Shown here: one piece after another, positions 28,806 through 36,793 of the stretch
How the letters are laid out: every line of letters starts with the position of its first letter
Position numbering within the stretch: the stretch's first letter is position 1
Source of the DNA: Brevundimonas intermedia
GTDB taxonomy: Bacteria; Pseudomonadota; Alphaproteobacteria; Caulobacterales; Caulobacteraceae
Reading direction: 5' to 3'
NCBI RefSeq assembly: GCF_004614235.1
Contig: NZ_SPVH01000006.1
Coordinates: forward strand, 434,001-498,000
Length of the DNA stretch: 64,000 bases
Position numbers and translations under genes: made by a program
The notes under the pieces: generated by a model
What the model saw: the letters and a program-made list of their open reading frames with translations, nothing else
Told to the model about the DNA's origin: nothing
Databases searched by the model: none

Positions 28806-29179
28806 GCGGCGATCGCTCCGACCTCCGTCAGCTTGGATTGCAGGATCTCGCCGTCGAACGGCTTCATAACATAGTCGTCGGCGCCGGCGGCCAGAGCCTC
28901 GGCGATCCGTTCAGGGCGGGTTTCGATCGTGCAGAACAGCACCTTGGGTCGTTTGCCGCCCGGCATGGCGCGCAGGCGGCGCAGGAAGGTGATGCCGTCC
29001 ATCACCGGCATGTTCCAGTCCACCAGCAGAACGTCGGGCATGGCGCCGGTGCAGTATGCGAAGGCCTCGGCCCCATCCGCCGCCTCGTCGACCTCATAGC
29101 CCAGGCCCTCGACGATGCGACGCGCAACCTTGCGGATGATGCGGCTGTCGTCGACGATCAGGCAGGTTCGGAAGTCCAA
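28802..29179 (-). CDS. CheY-like single-domain response regulator (TTG start)
   Basis: This 125-residue protein is a lone receiver domain with the acidic pair Asp10-Asp11 (CLIVDDSRIIRK), phospho-acceptor Asp54 in VLLVDWNMPVMDG and the conserved Lys in DDYVMKPFDG. I choose the TTG at 29179 as start because GAGGGA lies 7 bp upstream and the domain begins there; a longer reading to 29314 would overlap the chpT gene. It forms an operon with cheR and follows chpT on the same strand. It could be a CheY-type motor regulator or a ChpT-linked relay protein. Confidence 0.85.
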   Translation of the reverse strand: MDFRTCLIVDDSRIIRKVARRIVEGLGYEVDEAADGAEAFAYCTGAMPDVLLVDWNMPVMDGITFLRRLRAMPGGKRPKVLFCTIETRPERIAEALAAGADDYVMKPFDGEILQSKLTEVGAIAA

Positions 29180-29270
29180 GATCGATCCCTCAAAAACACA
29201 GCGGCTTTCGCCCGAGGCGCATGGACCCTTTTTATCCCAGACGCCAGTTAATGAGTCGTTTGGAAATGCC

Positions 29271-29942
29271 TCAGACCGGCATTCGGGCGACCAGTGCGAC
29301 CTTTCCGTCTTCAACCTTGACGCGTAGCGCGCCGCCGGCCTCGTTCACGGTCAGCCACAGCCAATAGGGCTGGATCCATTGTCCGGCCAGGCCCTCGGTC
29401 AGGCGCTCGCCTGCCAGGCCGACGACGGCTTCGGGCTTCAGACGGGCTCGTGCGCCTTCGGCGAACCCTTCCAGATAGATCATGCCGTCCTCGACCCGAG
29501 ACTGGATCACGGCGACGCCGCCCATCGGCAGGGCGCCCATGGTCAGATAGGCCAGATTGGTCAGGGCGCGGGCCTGGGGCTTGGTGAATTCGCCATCGCT
29601 GATGCGCCAGTCCATCGCGGCGCGGCCGCCCTGAACCATGCCGGACACCAGGCCTTCGATCTCGCGCGCGGTGAAACGTTCGCTGGTGGTGGCCGCGCCG
29701 AAAGCGACGCGGGCGAAATGCACCAGGGCGACCATCTTCCTGGCGCTCTGTTCGATCAGGGCCAGGGCGTCGTCGCGCATGTCCTGAGCGGTCGGATCTT
29801 GCATCAGGTCCAGGCCGGAAACGATGGCGCCTGAGGGGCTGATGAAGTCATGGCACAGCTTGGCCGCGATGTAGGTCGCCAGCTCCGTCCCATCGACGGG
29901 AAGGTCCAGCGGAGCGGCATCTGTGTCGTGGATGGATGTCAT
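29271..29942 (-). CDS. chpT: histidine phosphotransferase ChpT
   Basis: This 223-residue protein relays phosphate from CckA to CtrA and CpdR in the Caulobacter cell-cycle circuit. The dimeric HisKA-like bundle contains LATYIAAKLCHDFISPSGAI with the phospho-acceptor His31, and the C-terminal half is a degenerate ATPase fold (QARALTNLAYLTMGALP, LTVNEAGGALRV). The ATG at 29942 fits the family. A much longer open frame upstream overlaps the divergent cysQ gene and is not real. It precedes the receiver and cheR genes on the same strand. Confidence 0.92.
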   Translation of the reverse strand: MTSIHDTDAAPLDLPVDGTELATYIAAKLCHDFISPSGAIVSGLDLMQDPTAQDMRDDALALIEQSARKMVALVHFARVAFGAATTSERFTAREIEGLVSGMVQGGRAAMDWRISDGEFTKPQARALTNLAYLTMGALPMGGVAVIQSRVEDGMIYLEGFAEGARARLKPEAVVGLAGERLTEGLAGQWIQPYWLWLTVNEAGGALRVKVEDGKVALVARMPV

Positions 29943-30038
29943 GATGTCTGGCGCGCTCAGGTCACAGTTCGTGTCGCGCGCGAAGTTGGAGTGATTTGCT
30001 GGTTCATGGAACCGCCCGGATGGTCTATCGACCCGCCA

Positions 30039-30866
30039 ATGACGACCTCTTCCTCTACCGCTCTCGCCCGCGACCTGAAGTCCGGTGCGCTTTCCCTGGC
30101 CATCGCCGAGATCGCGGAGGAGGCCGCGCGGCTGATCCTGCCCTATTGGCGCGCAGGCACGGCGGTCGAGACCAAGTCCGACGACAGCCCGGTGACCCAG
30201 GCCGATCGCGCAGCCGAGGCCCTGATCCTGGAACGGCTGGCGGCCCTGTATCCCGGCGTCCAGACGGTCGCGGAAGAGGCGGTTTCGGCGAACGGCGCGC
30301 CCGCCAGCGCAGAGGACTGGTTCTGGCTGATCGATCCGCTGGACGGCACGCGCGGTTTCGTGCGCGGCGGCGAGGCCTTCACGGTCAATATCGCCCTGAT
30401 CCATGGCGACCATCCCGTGGCGGGCGTGGTGACGGCGCCGGCGACGGCGACGACCTGGCGCACCGACAAGCCCGAGGGCGGCGCCTTCCGCCGTCAGTTC
30501 GGCGCGCTTCAGGCTGGCGAGGCCCATGCGGGCGAGGACTGGCGTCCAATTAGGGTGCGCGACCGTCCTCAGGAGGGCATGGCCCTGCTGAGCCACAGCG
30601 TCACCGACGAAGAGGCGACGCGCCTGGCCGCCCGTCATGGCTGCTCGCGCTGGCAAGGAACGGATTCGTCGCTGAAATTCTGCCTGATCGCCGAGGGACG
30701 GTTCGACGCCTATCCGCGCACCGGCCCGACCTCGGAATGGGACACCGCAGCGGGTCAGGCGGTTCTGGAAGCGGCCGGCGGACGTGTGCTGGCCGACGAC
30801 GGTCAGCGACTGTCCTATGGCAAGGCCAAGTTCCTGAACGGCGCCTTCGTCGCCATGGGCGGCTGA
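30039..30866 (+). CDS. cysQ: 3'(2'),5'-bisphosphate nucleotidase CysQ
   Basis: This 275-residue inositol-monophosphatase-fold enzyme removes the 3' phosphate from PAP, the by-product of sulfate assimilation. The metal-binding motifs are EEAVS, WLIDPLDGTRGFVRG and the C-terminal PTSEWDTAAGQAVLEAAGG. It would support the cysD-cysNC genes 10 kb away by recycling PAP. The start is uncertain: the ATG at 30039 fits the family, but an ATG at 30006 is in frame. It diverges from chpT. Confidence 0.9.
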   Translation: MTTSSSTALARDLKSGALSLAIAEIAEEAARLILPYWRAGTAVETKSDDSPVTQADRAAEALILERLAALYPGVQTVAEEAVSANGAPASAEDWFWLIDPLDGTRGFVRGGEAFTVNIALIHGDHPVAGVVTAPATATTWRTDKPEGGAFRRQFGALQAGEAHAGEDWRPIRVRDRPQEGMALLSHSVTDEEATRLAARHGCSRWQGTDSSLKFCLIAEGRFDAYPRTGPTSEWDTAAGQAVLEAAGGRVLADDGQRLSYGKAKFLNGAFVAMGG

Positions 30867-30870
30867 AGGC

Positions 30871-32094
30871 CTAGCGTCTCGCGTTCGCCAGCAGGGCCTC
30901 GGCCCGCTCGGCCAGAGCCTCGACGCCGAGTTCGCGCGCCGTCATGGCGGCCTCGCCCAGGATCAGACCCAGATCGGTCGGGGCGTCGCCGCCCAGACGA
31001 TGCCGCGCCAGCAGGATTTCCACCATGCCGATCTGATCGGCGGCCCAGTCCAGCGGCGTCGCCGTCGCCATCCGCGCCCTCAGGCGCGTTTCCAGCGTCA
31101 TCAGGGCGGTCAGGTTCTTGACCGCTTCGGCCAGGGCGACTTCGCGCGCAACACGACGTTCGCGCACCAGGGCGCCGATGATCAGTTCGCCGCCCTGCGT
31201 CAGGGCCTCGGCCTGGGTCAGCAGCATCAGCGGCTGGGCGTCGTCGTCGACGCGCAACACCTGAATGGCGGCCCAATCCAGCGGGCTGTGGTCCGGGGTG
31301 AACTGATCGGCGGCGGCGTCGAACATGATCCGGCCCTGGGCGCGGGCCTCTTGATGTCCCGCGATGGCGGCCAGCGCCGACAGGCCCGCGCCGCACAAAG
31401 CCAGGGCGCGGGCGCGGGTCAGGGGGCGATGATCCGGCGAGGCGGTCTCGACCAGGGCGCCCAGGTCGCGGCCGGCCTGATCCAGCAAACGCACGTCGCG
31501 CTGGACCACGCCCATCTCCAGCGACAGGGCCGCGCTGTCCATTCGCAGGTCCATGTCGTGAGTGTCGTCGCTGCGCACCGCTGCGTCCATCAACACGGCG
31601 GCGTCGGACAGGCTGGCGACATCGCCGCTCAGCCGGGCCGTGCGGACCTTGAGCCGGGCGTGCAGCGCGGCCATGCCCGCCGTGATGCGTCGGCTGCGCG
31701 GGCGACCGACAGCCGCCAGGGTGGCGAGGGCCCGGTCCAGTCGCGCGGGATCGCCGCACAGGTCGAAACGCAGCATCAGCACCGCCGCCTTGTCCATGGC
31801 GGCCAGGGCGATCTGATCCTCGCCCACGGCGGTGCGCGCCAGGCTGTCGGCGCAGCGTTCGGCACGATCCAAGCTGTCGGACGCGCCGCCGCGCCGGGCA
31901 TGTTCGCGCCAAAGGGCGCAGGCGCGGTGCTCGGTTTCGAACGGACGGGCGCAGGACACGCGGCCTGAATCTATCGTCTCGCGGCGCGCCTCGGCCTGCA
32001 ACAGGTCCACGCCGATCAGCTCGACCCAGCCCAGGTCTTCACTCTCGCGCGCCTGGGCGAAGAGTTTTCGAAGATCGCGGCCGAATTCGAACAT
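30871..32094 (-). CDS. TPR-like helical repeat protein of unknown function
   Basis: This 407-residue soluble protein is almost all alpha helix and rich in Ala, Arg and Leu. Two copies of a PLDWAA-x-Q phrase (SPLDWAAIQV and TPLDWAADQIG) match the TPR-derived repeats found in many alphaproteobacterial scaffolds. No enzymatic motif or signal peptide is visible. The ATG at 32094 (MFEFGRDLRKLF) was chosen over a reading from 32205 that would abut the next gene with atypical sequence. It converges with cysQ only 4 bp away. Function unknown. Confidence 0.7.
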   Translation of the reverse strand: MFEFGRDLRKLFAQARESEDLGWVELIGVDLLQAEARRETIDSGRVSCARPFETEHRACALWREHARRGGASDSLDRAERCADSLARTAVGEDQIALAAMDKAAVLMLRFDLCGDPARLDRALATLAAVGRPRSRRITAGMAALHARLKVRTARLSGDVASLSDAAVLMDAAVRSDDTHDMDLRMDSAALSLEMGVVQRDVRLLDQAGRDLGALVETASPDHRPLTRARALALCGAGLSALAAIAGHQEARAQGRIMFDAAADQFTPDHSPLDWAAIQVLRVDDDAQPLMLLTQAEALTQGGELIIGALVRERRVAREVALAEAVKNLTALMTLETRLRARMATATPLDWAADQIGMVEILLARHRLGGDAPTDLGLILGEAAMTARELGVEALAERAEALLANARR

Positions 32095-32204
32095 GCGCTT
32101 GACCTCAGTTATCCCGCTTCGGGACGCAGACTGCGTCTCTCGGGGCGTCCAATGCAAACGCAGCGCCGCGAAAGCGGTTCGGCTTGACCTTATGCGGACT
32201 TTCA

Positions 32205-32549
32205 TCAGTCCAGGTTCGGCGTCTTCTGCTGGCAGCGTTGCAGGGCGGCTCTGGCCTCGGACGCATCGCCGTTCAGCGACTGCACGGCCGCGATGCGCGC
32301 CCGCGTCTGATCGGCCTCGGCGGCCGGCGCAGGCTTGCCCGCCGCCGTCGCGGCCTGCATCGCCGCCAACGACCAGTAGAGGGCCGCATCGTACAGCCGC
32401 CGCCCCTGCGCGCTCTCCCCGCCCTCAAGCTCAGACGCCGCCTGGGTCAGCCCCGCACAGCGCACGGCCTCGTCATACGAGACCAGCCCCACAGACGGGG
32501 CGGCCTGCAGCATGAAGACAGCGCTGGAGAGGGCGAGAAGCGACGACAT
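32205..32549 (-). CDS. small exported protein of unknown function
   Basis: This 114-residue protein has a short N-terminal signal (MSSLLALSSAVFMLQAAPSVG, about 21 residues) and a helical mature part. That part contains two Cys (VRCAGLTQA and LQRCQQKTP) that could pair in the periplasm. The body resembles a small TPR-like helical domain. It lies between the prfC gene and the TPR-like protein, all on the minus strand. I do not recognise a named family. Confidence 0.6.
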   Translation of the reverse strand: MSSLLALSSAVFMLQAAPSVGLVSYDEAVRCAGLTQAASELEGGESAQGRRLYDAALYWSLAAMQAATAAGKPAPAAEADQTRARIAAVQSLNGDASEARAALQRCQQKTPNLD

Positions 32550-32604
32550 CCCGCGATCATGGCTCAGCGACGTGACCAAAGGAAGTCGTTTGGCGCGCCG
32601 AAGC

Positions 32605-34248
32605 TCAGCCCCGTTCCTTCGTCTTGGTGAAGGCGATCTTGGGGAAGCGTTCGCCGACGTAGCCGGTTTCCCAGCTCGACTTGGCCAGGAAGACCGGGGC
32701 CTGGTCAATGTCGCGGGCCATCTGGGGGCGGTATTTGCCGCTGAAGTCCTCGATGTCGGCGTCCGTGCCCCCTGAGGCTGGAGTGACCCAGCGGGCTTCG
32801 GCGTAGGGTGACGGTTCGAAGATGACGTCCAGGCCGTATTCCTCGCCTAGGCGGTCGGCCATGACCTCGAACTGAAGTTGGCCCACGGCGCCGACGATGA
32901 AGTCTGAGCCGATCTCGGGGCGGAACAGCTGGGTTACGCCTTCCTCGGCCAGGCCTTCCAGCGCCTTCTTCAGGTGTTTGGCCTTGAGCGGATCTTTCAC
33001 CCGAACCCGTTGCAGGATTTCCGGCGCGAAGTTGGGCAGGCCGGCGAAGCGAACCACGCCGCTCTCTGATAGGCTGTCGCCGACCCGCAGCACGCCGTGG
33101 TTCGGAATGCCGATCACGTCGCCGGCGAAGGCGTCGTCGGCCAGTTCGCGGTCACTGGCGAAGAACATGATCGGCGCATTGACCGACAGGGACTTGCCCG
33201 TGTTCTGCACCTTCAGCTTCATGCCGCGCTTGAAGGCGCCGCTCGCCATGCGGAACATGGCGATCCGGTCGCGGTGGTTGGGGTCCATGTTCGCCTGGAC
33301 CTTGAAGACGAAGCCGGTGACTTCGTTCGCGCCCGGTTCGACCACGGTCTCGACGGGGGCGGGGGCGTTGCGAGTCTCGGGCGGAGATTCCTTCCTGGCC
33401 TTCATCGTCTTGGGCGCCGGGGCCCAGTCGCCGATGGCCTTAAGCAGTTCGTCGATGCCGAAGTGGCGCAGGGCCGAACCCCACAGCACCGGCGTCATGT
33501 GACCTTCGAGGAAGGCCTGACGGTCAAAGGCCGGATAGCCGCCCTCGACCAGTTCGACGGCCTCGGCCAGATTGTCCTGCTCGCCGGCCTCGAAATATTG
33601 CGCCGCCTGGTCCAGCGGCAGGGCGGGAGGGTGGTCCGGGTCTTCGGCCGAACCGGCGATCTTGCGGGTATAGGGCTGGAACCGGCCGGTGCCGACCTCG
33701 ACCATGCCGCGCAGGCGATTGCCGCTCTCGGCCGGCCACCAGATCGGGGCCGGGTCCAGCTGAAGCCGCGACGCGATGTCGTCCAGCAGGGTCATCGGGT
33801 CCTGGGCCTCGCGGTCCAGCTTGTTGATGAAGGTGATGATCGGAATGTCGCGCAGGCGGCAGACCTCGAACAGTTTCAGCGTCTGCGGCTCGATCCCCTT
33901 GGCGGCGTCCAGCACCATGATGGCGCAGTCGGCGGCGGTCAGGGTGCGATAGGTGTCTTCGGAAAAGTCCTCGTGCCCCGGCGTGTCGAGCAGGTTGAAC
34001 ATCTTGCCGTCGTGCTCGAACGTCATGACCGAGGCGCTGACGGAAATCCCGCGCTCCTTCTCGATCTTCATCCAGTCAGACCGGGTGCGCCGGTTCTCGC
34101 CGCGCGCCCGCACGGCCCCGGCCGCACGAATGGCGCCGCCGGCCAGCAGAATATGCTCGGTCAGGGTCGTCTTGCCCGCATCCGGGTGGGCGATGATGGC
34201 GAAGGTCCGGCGGCGCGCGGCTTCTTCAGGCAGGGTCAAGGAGGACAT
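32605..34248 (-). CDS. prfC: peptide chain release factor 3
   Basis: This 547-residue translational GTPase removes RF1/RF2 from the ribosome after termination. The GTP-binding motifs are AHPDAGKTTLTEH (G1), the switch segment KERGISVSASVMTFEH, DTPGHEDFSEDTYRTL (G3) and NKLD (G4). The C-terminal domains include GAVGQLQFEVMADRL, typical of RF3. The length is normal. It stands as a single gene with the start at ATG 34248, 31 bp after the HExxH/TPR gene. Confidence 0.97.
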   Translation of the reverse strand: MSSLTLPEEAARRRTFAIIAHPDAGKTTLTEHILLAGGAIRAAGAVRARGENRRTRSDWMKIEKERGISVSASVMTFEHDGKMFNLLDTPGHEDFSEDTYRTLTAADCAIMVLDAAKGIEPQTLKLFEVCRLRDIPIITFINKLDREAQDPMTLLDDIASRLQLDPAPIWWPAESGNRLRGMVEVGTGRFQPYTRKIAGSAEDPDHPPALPLDQAAQYFEAGEQDNLAEAVELVEGGYPAFDRQAFLEGHMTPVLWGSALRHFGIDELLKAIGDWAPAPKTMKARKESPPETRNAPAPVETVVEPGANEVTGFVFKVQANMDPNHRDRIAMFRMASGAFKRGMKLKVQNTGKSLSVNAPIMFFASDRELADDAFAGDVIGIPNHGVLRVGDSLSESGVVRFAGLPNFAPEILQRVRVKDPLKAKHLKKALEGLAEEGVTQLFRPEIGSDFIVGAVGQLQFEVMADRLGEEYGLDVIFEPSPYAEARWVTPASGGTDADIEDFSGKYRPQMARDIDQAPVFLAKSSWETGYVGERFPKIAFTKTKERG

Positions 34249-34279
34249 GGCGCGCGACTACCCCGCCGCGCGCCGAAAG

Positions 34280-35803
34280 TCACTCGCTGGCGGGCGCTGG
34301 GGCGGATTCAGCAGCCGGGGACGTCTCGCCGCCTTGGCGTGAGCGGTAGCTGCCGATCAGGGTGCGCGCGATGGCCGAGCCACGGTCGCCGTGCGGGTTG
34401 GACGCCATCGGTTCGAGCATGGCGATCGCACGATCATATTCACCGCGTGCAGCATGAGCCTGGGCTGTCGATAGGCGGATGGAGGGGATCTGCGGCGCGA
34501 ACTCCACGGCGGCCAGCAGGGTTTCCATGTCGTTGTCGTTCGGGAAGCCCGGCGCGCCGTTGCGCGTCGTCGACAGCATGGAGAGCGTTCTGAAATCTGT
34601 GTCGTCCAGCGCATAGGCGCGGGCCAGATACCGACGGGCCTCGCCCATCGCTGTCATGTGATCGACTTCCTCGTCGTCTCTGGCGGTCATTATGCTTTCG
34701 GCCAGGAGGAGAAGGGACTCCGTATCGTCCGGTTTCGCCTCGACCAGGTCGCGCACGATGGTCTCGCCGGCCTGACGATCACCCATGCGAATCTCGGCGC
34801 GGGCCAGCAAGCGTTGCGCGAACGGGTCGTTGGGGAAGGCGGCGGCGCGGTTACGCACTTCAGACAGGAGGATGGCGCGTTGATCCTCGTCGTTGCTGAC
34901 GTTGGATAGGCGCAGGTTCAACAGTAGCAGCGAATCTTCGCCGGGCGACAACGTCGTCACGGTCACTTGCGGGACAGGAAATTGCTCGGCCGAGAAGCTC
35001 TTCATCGGCACGCGGCCTCGTACATAGACCTTCAATGCGCGATCGATTTCAGCCATCGCCATGCCGGTCGCCGCCTCCAAGGCGGCGGTCGATGATTCGC
35101 CTGCGCGAAGGCGGCTGAAGTAGTTGAGCATCTGCCGTGTTCGCGTCGGATCAGACATCAGCCAGTGGGTCAGCAGCCACGCCTGAGCATAGTACATGGC
35201 GACGGCGTTCCCATCGCCATACTGACTTGGGCGGTTGGTGACGATATCGGCCATGGGCAGCCAGCGACCGTATTGAAGCCAATCCGCCCGCCCCTTGTTG
35301 AAGTCGCCGATGGCCACGCGGCGAGGCGACAGGTCCGCCGTCATGAAATATTCGGCGTAGCCTTCGATGAACCAGCCCGGATAGCCGGAGCCGGACGATC
35401 CCATCATGAAGTGGTGGGCGTATTCATGCAGCAGGGTGTCCAGGCTGCCGCGTTCGCGCACGGCGATGGCGAAGACGCCATCCTCGCTGGGTCGATAGAA
35501 GCCGGCGATGGTTTCGGGAATACCCGGCCAGACTTGGCCCAAACTGCGGCGGTCGCCGACCAGATAGATGGCCAGTTTCCTGGGCGCGCGGGCAGCGGGA
35601 TCGGCGCCGTGCAGCAGACGCAGCGAGCTTTCGAACAGTTCCAGCTGGAGGGCGTTGTCGCGCAGGACGCCGGCGTCACCGTCGCTGTAGACAATGAAGC
35701 CGGCCGTTTCGGCCCGCCGCCATTCGGCTGAGGCTGGACTGGCCGCACAAAGAAGAACGGCAAGAACGATCAGCGCCGCGCGCCACTGGTCCTTGAGCCT
35801 CAT
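34280..35803 (-). CDS. exported HExxH protein with C-terminal TPR region
   Basis: This 507-residue secreted or periplasmic protein has a signal peptide ending near AASPASA (residue 26). A zincin-like domain follows, with HEYAH at residues 126-130 and a Glu at 147 in PGWFIEGYAEYF, the spacing of a gluzincin active site. It resembles the DUF1570/peptidase-MA-like group. From about residue 290 the protein becomes TPR-like (PNDPFAQRLLARAEIRMGD, ARGEYDRAIAMLEPMA). Substrate unknown. It reads toward prfC and has GGGGGATGC before the ATG. Confidence 0.75.
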   Translation of the reverse strand: MRLKDQWRAALIVLAVLLCAASPASAEWRRAETAGFIVYSDGDAGVLRDNALQLELFESSLRLLHGADPAARAPRKLAIYLVGDRRSLGQVWPGIPETIAGFYRPSEDGVFAIAVRERGSLDTLLHEYAHHFMMGSSGSGYPGWFIEGYAEYFMTADLSPRRVAIGDFNKGRADWLQYGRWLPMADIVTNRPSQYGDGNAVAMYYAQAWLLTHWLMSDPTRTRQMLNYFSRLRAGESSTAALEAATGMAMAEIDRALKVYVRGRVPMKSFSAEQFPVPQVTVTTLSPGEDSLLLLNLRLSNVSNDEDQRAILLSEVRNRAAAFPNDPFAQRLLARAEIRMGDRQAGETIVRDLVEAKPDDTESLLLLAESIMTARDDEEVDHMTAMGEARRYLARAYALDDTDFRTLSMLSTTRNGAPGFPNDNDMETLLAAVEFAPQIPSIRLSTAQAHAARGEYDRAIAMLEPMASNPHGDRGSAIARTLIGSYRSRQGGETSPAAESAPAPASE

Positions 35804-35972
35804 GCATCCCCCGATACTGATATCCTAATCAAGTCATGCAATCCGAGCGGGTGTTCGTCCAGTCGAAAACGCTGGGCGACCCTCTTTGAAATAACCCCTC
35901 GCCATCAGGGGATAATGGAGTCATGCTATCTTCTGGAGGAGACGATCAGGCCGTCAGAGTCCGACGCTCCCC

Positions 35973-35990
35973 TCCCGGATCGATCCGGGA
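35973..35990. promoter_or_regulatory. perfect 18-bp palindrome in the leader of a small membrane protein gene
   Basis: TCCCGGATCGATCCGGGA reads the same on both strands and ends 22 bp before the ATG at 36013. It could be an operator or, in RNA, a compact hairpin near the ribosome site. No regulator gene is adjacent. Confidence 0.4.
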
Positions 35991-36012
35991 TCATAGGGAA
36001 AGGACAAAGACG

Positions 36013-36159
36013 ATGGCTGTCATCCATCCTCAAGACCGTATCGCCCATACGCCGCGCGAGCATGCGCCCCTTCATCCGGCCTTGGGGCTGGCGGTCGGGT
36101 TCGGCTTTATCGTGGCCGTGGCGACGCTGGTCCACGTGGTCTTCAACGCGGTCTTCTGA
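36013..36159 (+). CDS. 48-residue single-pass membrane protein
   Basis: This very small protein has a polar, His/Pro-rich N terminus (HPQDRIAHTPREHAPLHP) and one hydrophobic helix (about residues 23-48) that reaches the C terminus. A good ribosome site (AAAGGA) lies 9 bp before the ATG at 36013. A longer frame from 35923 has no support. The gene is flanked by convergent and divergent unknown genes. Function not recognised; moderate confidence that it is expressed. Confidence 0.5.
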   Translation: MAVIHPQDRIAHTPREHAPLHPALGLAVGFGFIVAVATLVHVVFNAVF

Positions 36160-36178
36160 CTGCGTTTTCGGGCCGCGA

Positions 36179-36553
36179 TCAGGCGGCCAGGCGGTTCCAG
36201 ACGGCGCGGTCTGCGGAGACGGCGTCAAGGCGACGGCCCTTGGCCTGAAGCTGATGCATGACCTGCTGCGGCAGGGCGCAGAAACGCGGCTCGACCAGGT
36301 CGGGGTCGCAGGCGACGGCCGGGGCGGCGAACAGGGCGGCGTTCACGTCGGGGCTGCGCTGAGCGATCAGCCAGGCTAGGCGGCGCGCGCGTTCGGGATC
36401 GTTGCGATGCAGCAGCGGGTCCTCGGCGAACAGTTCGCAGCCCAGTTCGAGCACATAGTCGAACTCCAGCTTCTCGAACCGGCGCGTGTCGGCGGGCGTG
36501 GCCGGGCAGGCCTCGTCCAGGTCGAACACGACATCGTTCAAAAGAAACAGCAT
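36179..36553 (-). CDS. conserved-looking soluble protein of unknown function
   Basis: This 124-residue hydrophilic protein has an acidic N-terminal half (LLNDVVFDLDEACPATPAD, FDYVLELGCELFAEDPLLH) and a more basic C terminus ending WNRLAA. It has no signal peptide or membrane segment and contains four Cys without metal-site spacing. The ATG at 36553 was chosen because upstream codons look non-coding. It diverges from glcB with 240 bp between. I do not recognise the family. Confidence 0.55.
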   Translation of the reverse strand: MLFLLNDVVFDLDEACPATPADTRRFEKLEFDYVLELGCELFAEDPLLHRNDPERARRLAWLIAQRSPDVNAALFAAPAVACDPDLVEPRFCALPQQVMHQLQAKGRRLDAVSADRAVWNRLAA

Positions 36554-36672
36554 GGGCGATACGCTCGACTGGCCGGACGCGAGTTCGTCCGTAAGCTCAC
36601 AATAGGCGCCGCCGCTTGCAGTCCCGTTCACGGACGCGGTTAAGAGTTTCTGACCGAGCGCGGGCGTCGCAC

Positions 36673-36698
36673 GGCCTGATTTCGACGAAAAGCGACCC
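36673..36698. promoter_or_regulatory. glcB upstream element resembling the crbR/dcaP element
   Basis: This 26-bp stretch matches 12115-12140 at 20 positions, including the exact core ATTTCGAC, and lies about 95 bp before the glcB start. Malate synthase belongs to the same acetate programme as acs, so joint control is a testable inference. Confidence 0.35.
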
Positions 36699-36793
36699 CG
36701 ATGACGCAACGTGACCCTTGCGGAGCGGCGCGGGCTCGGCTTACCTGATCACGCATTGTTACAGGTCCGGCGTCGCGCCGGGGAGAGGCCGTC

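Noticed and set aside
29943..30656. N-terminal extension of chpT by more than 200 residues
   Set aside because: The extension runs antisense through cysQ and has no ChpT-like sequence; ChpT proteins are about 220-250 residues.
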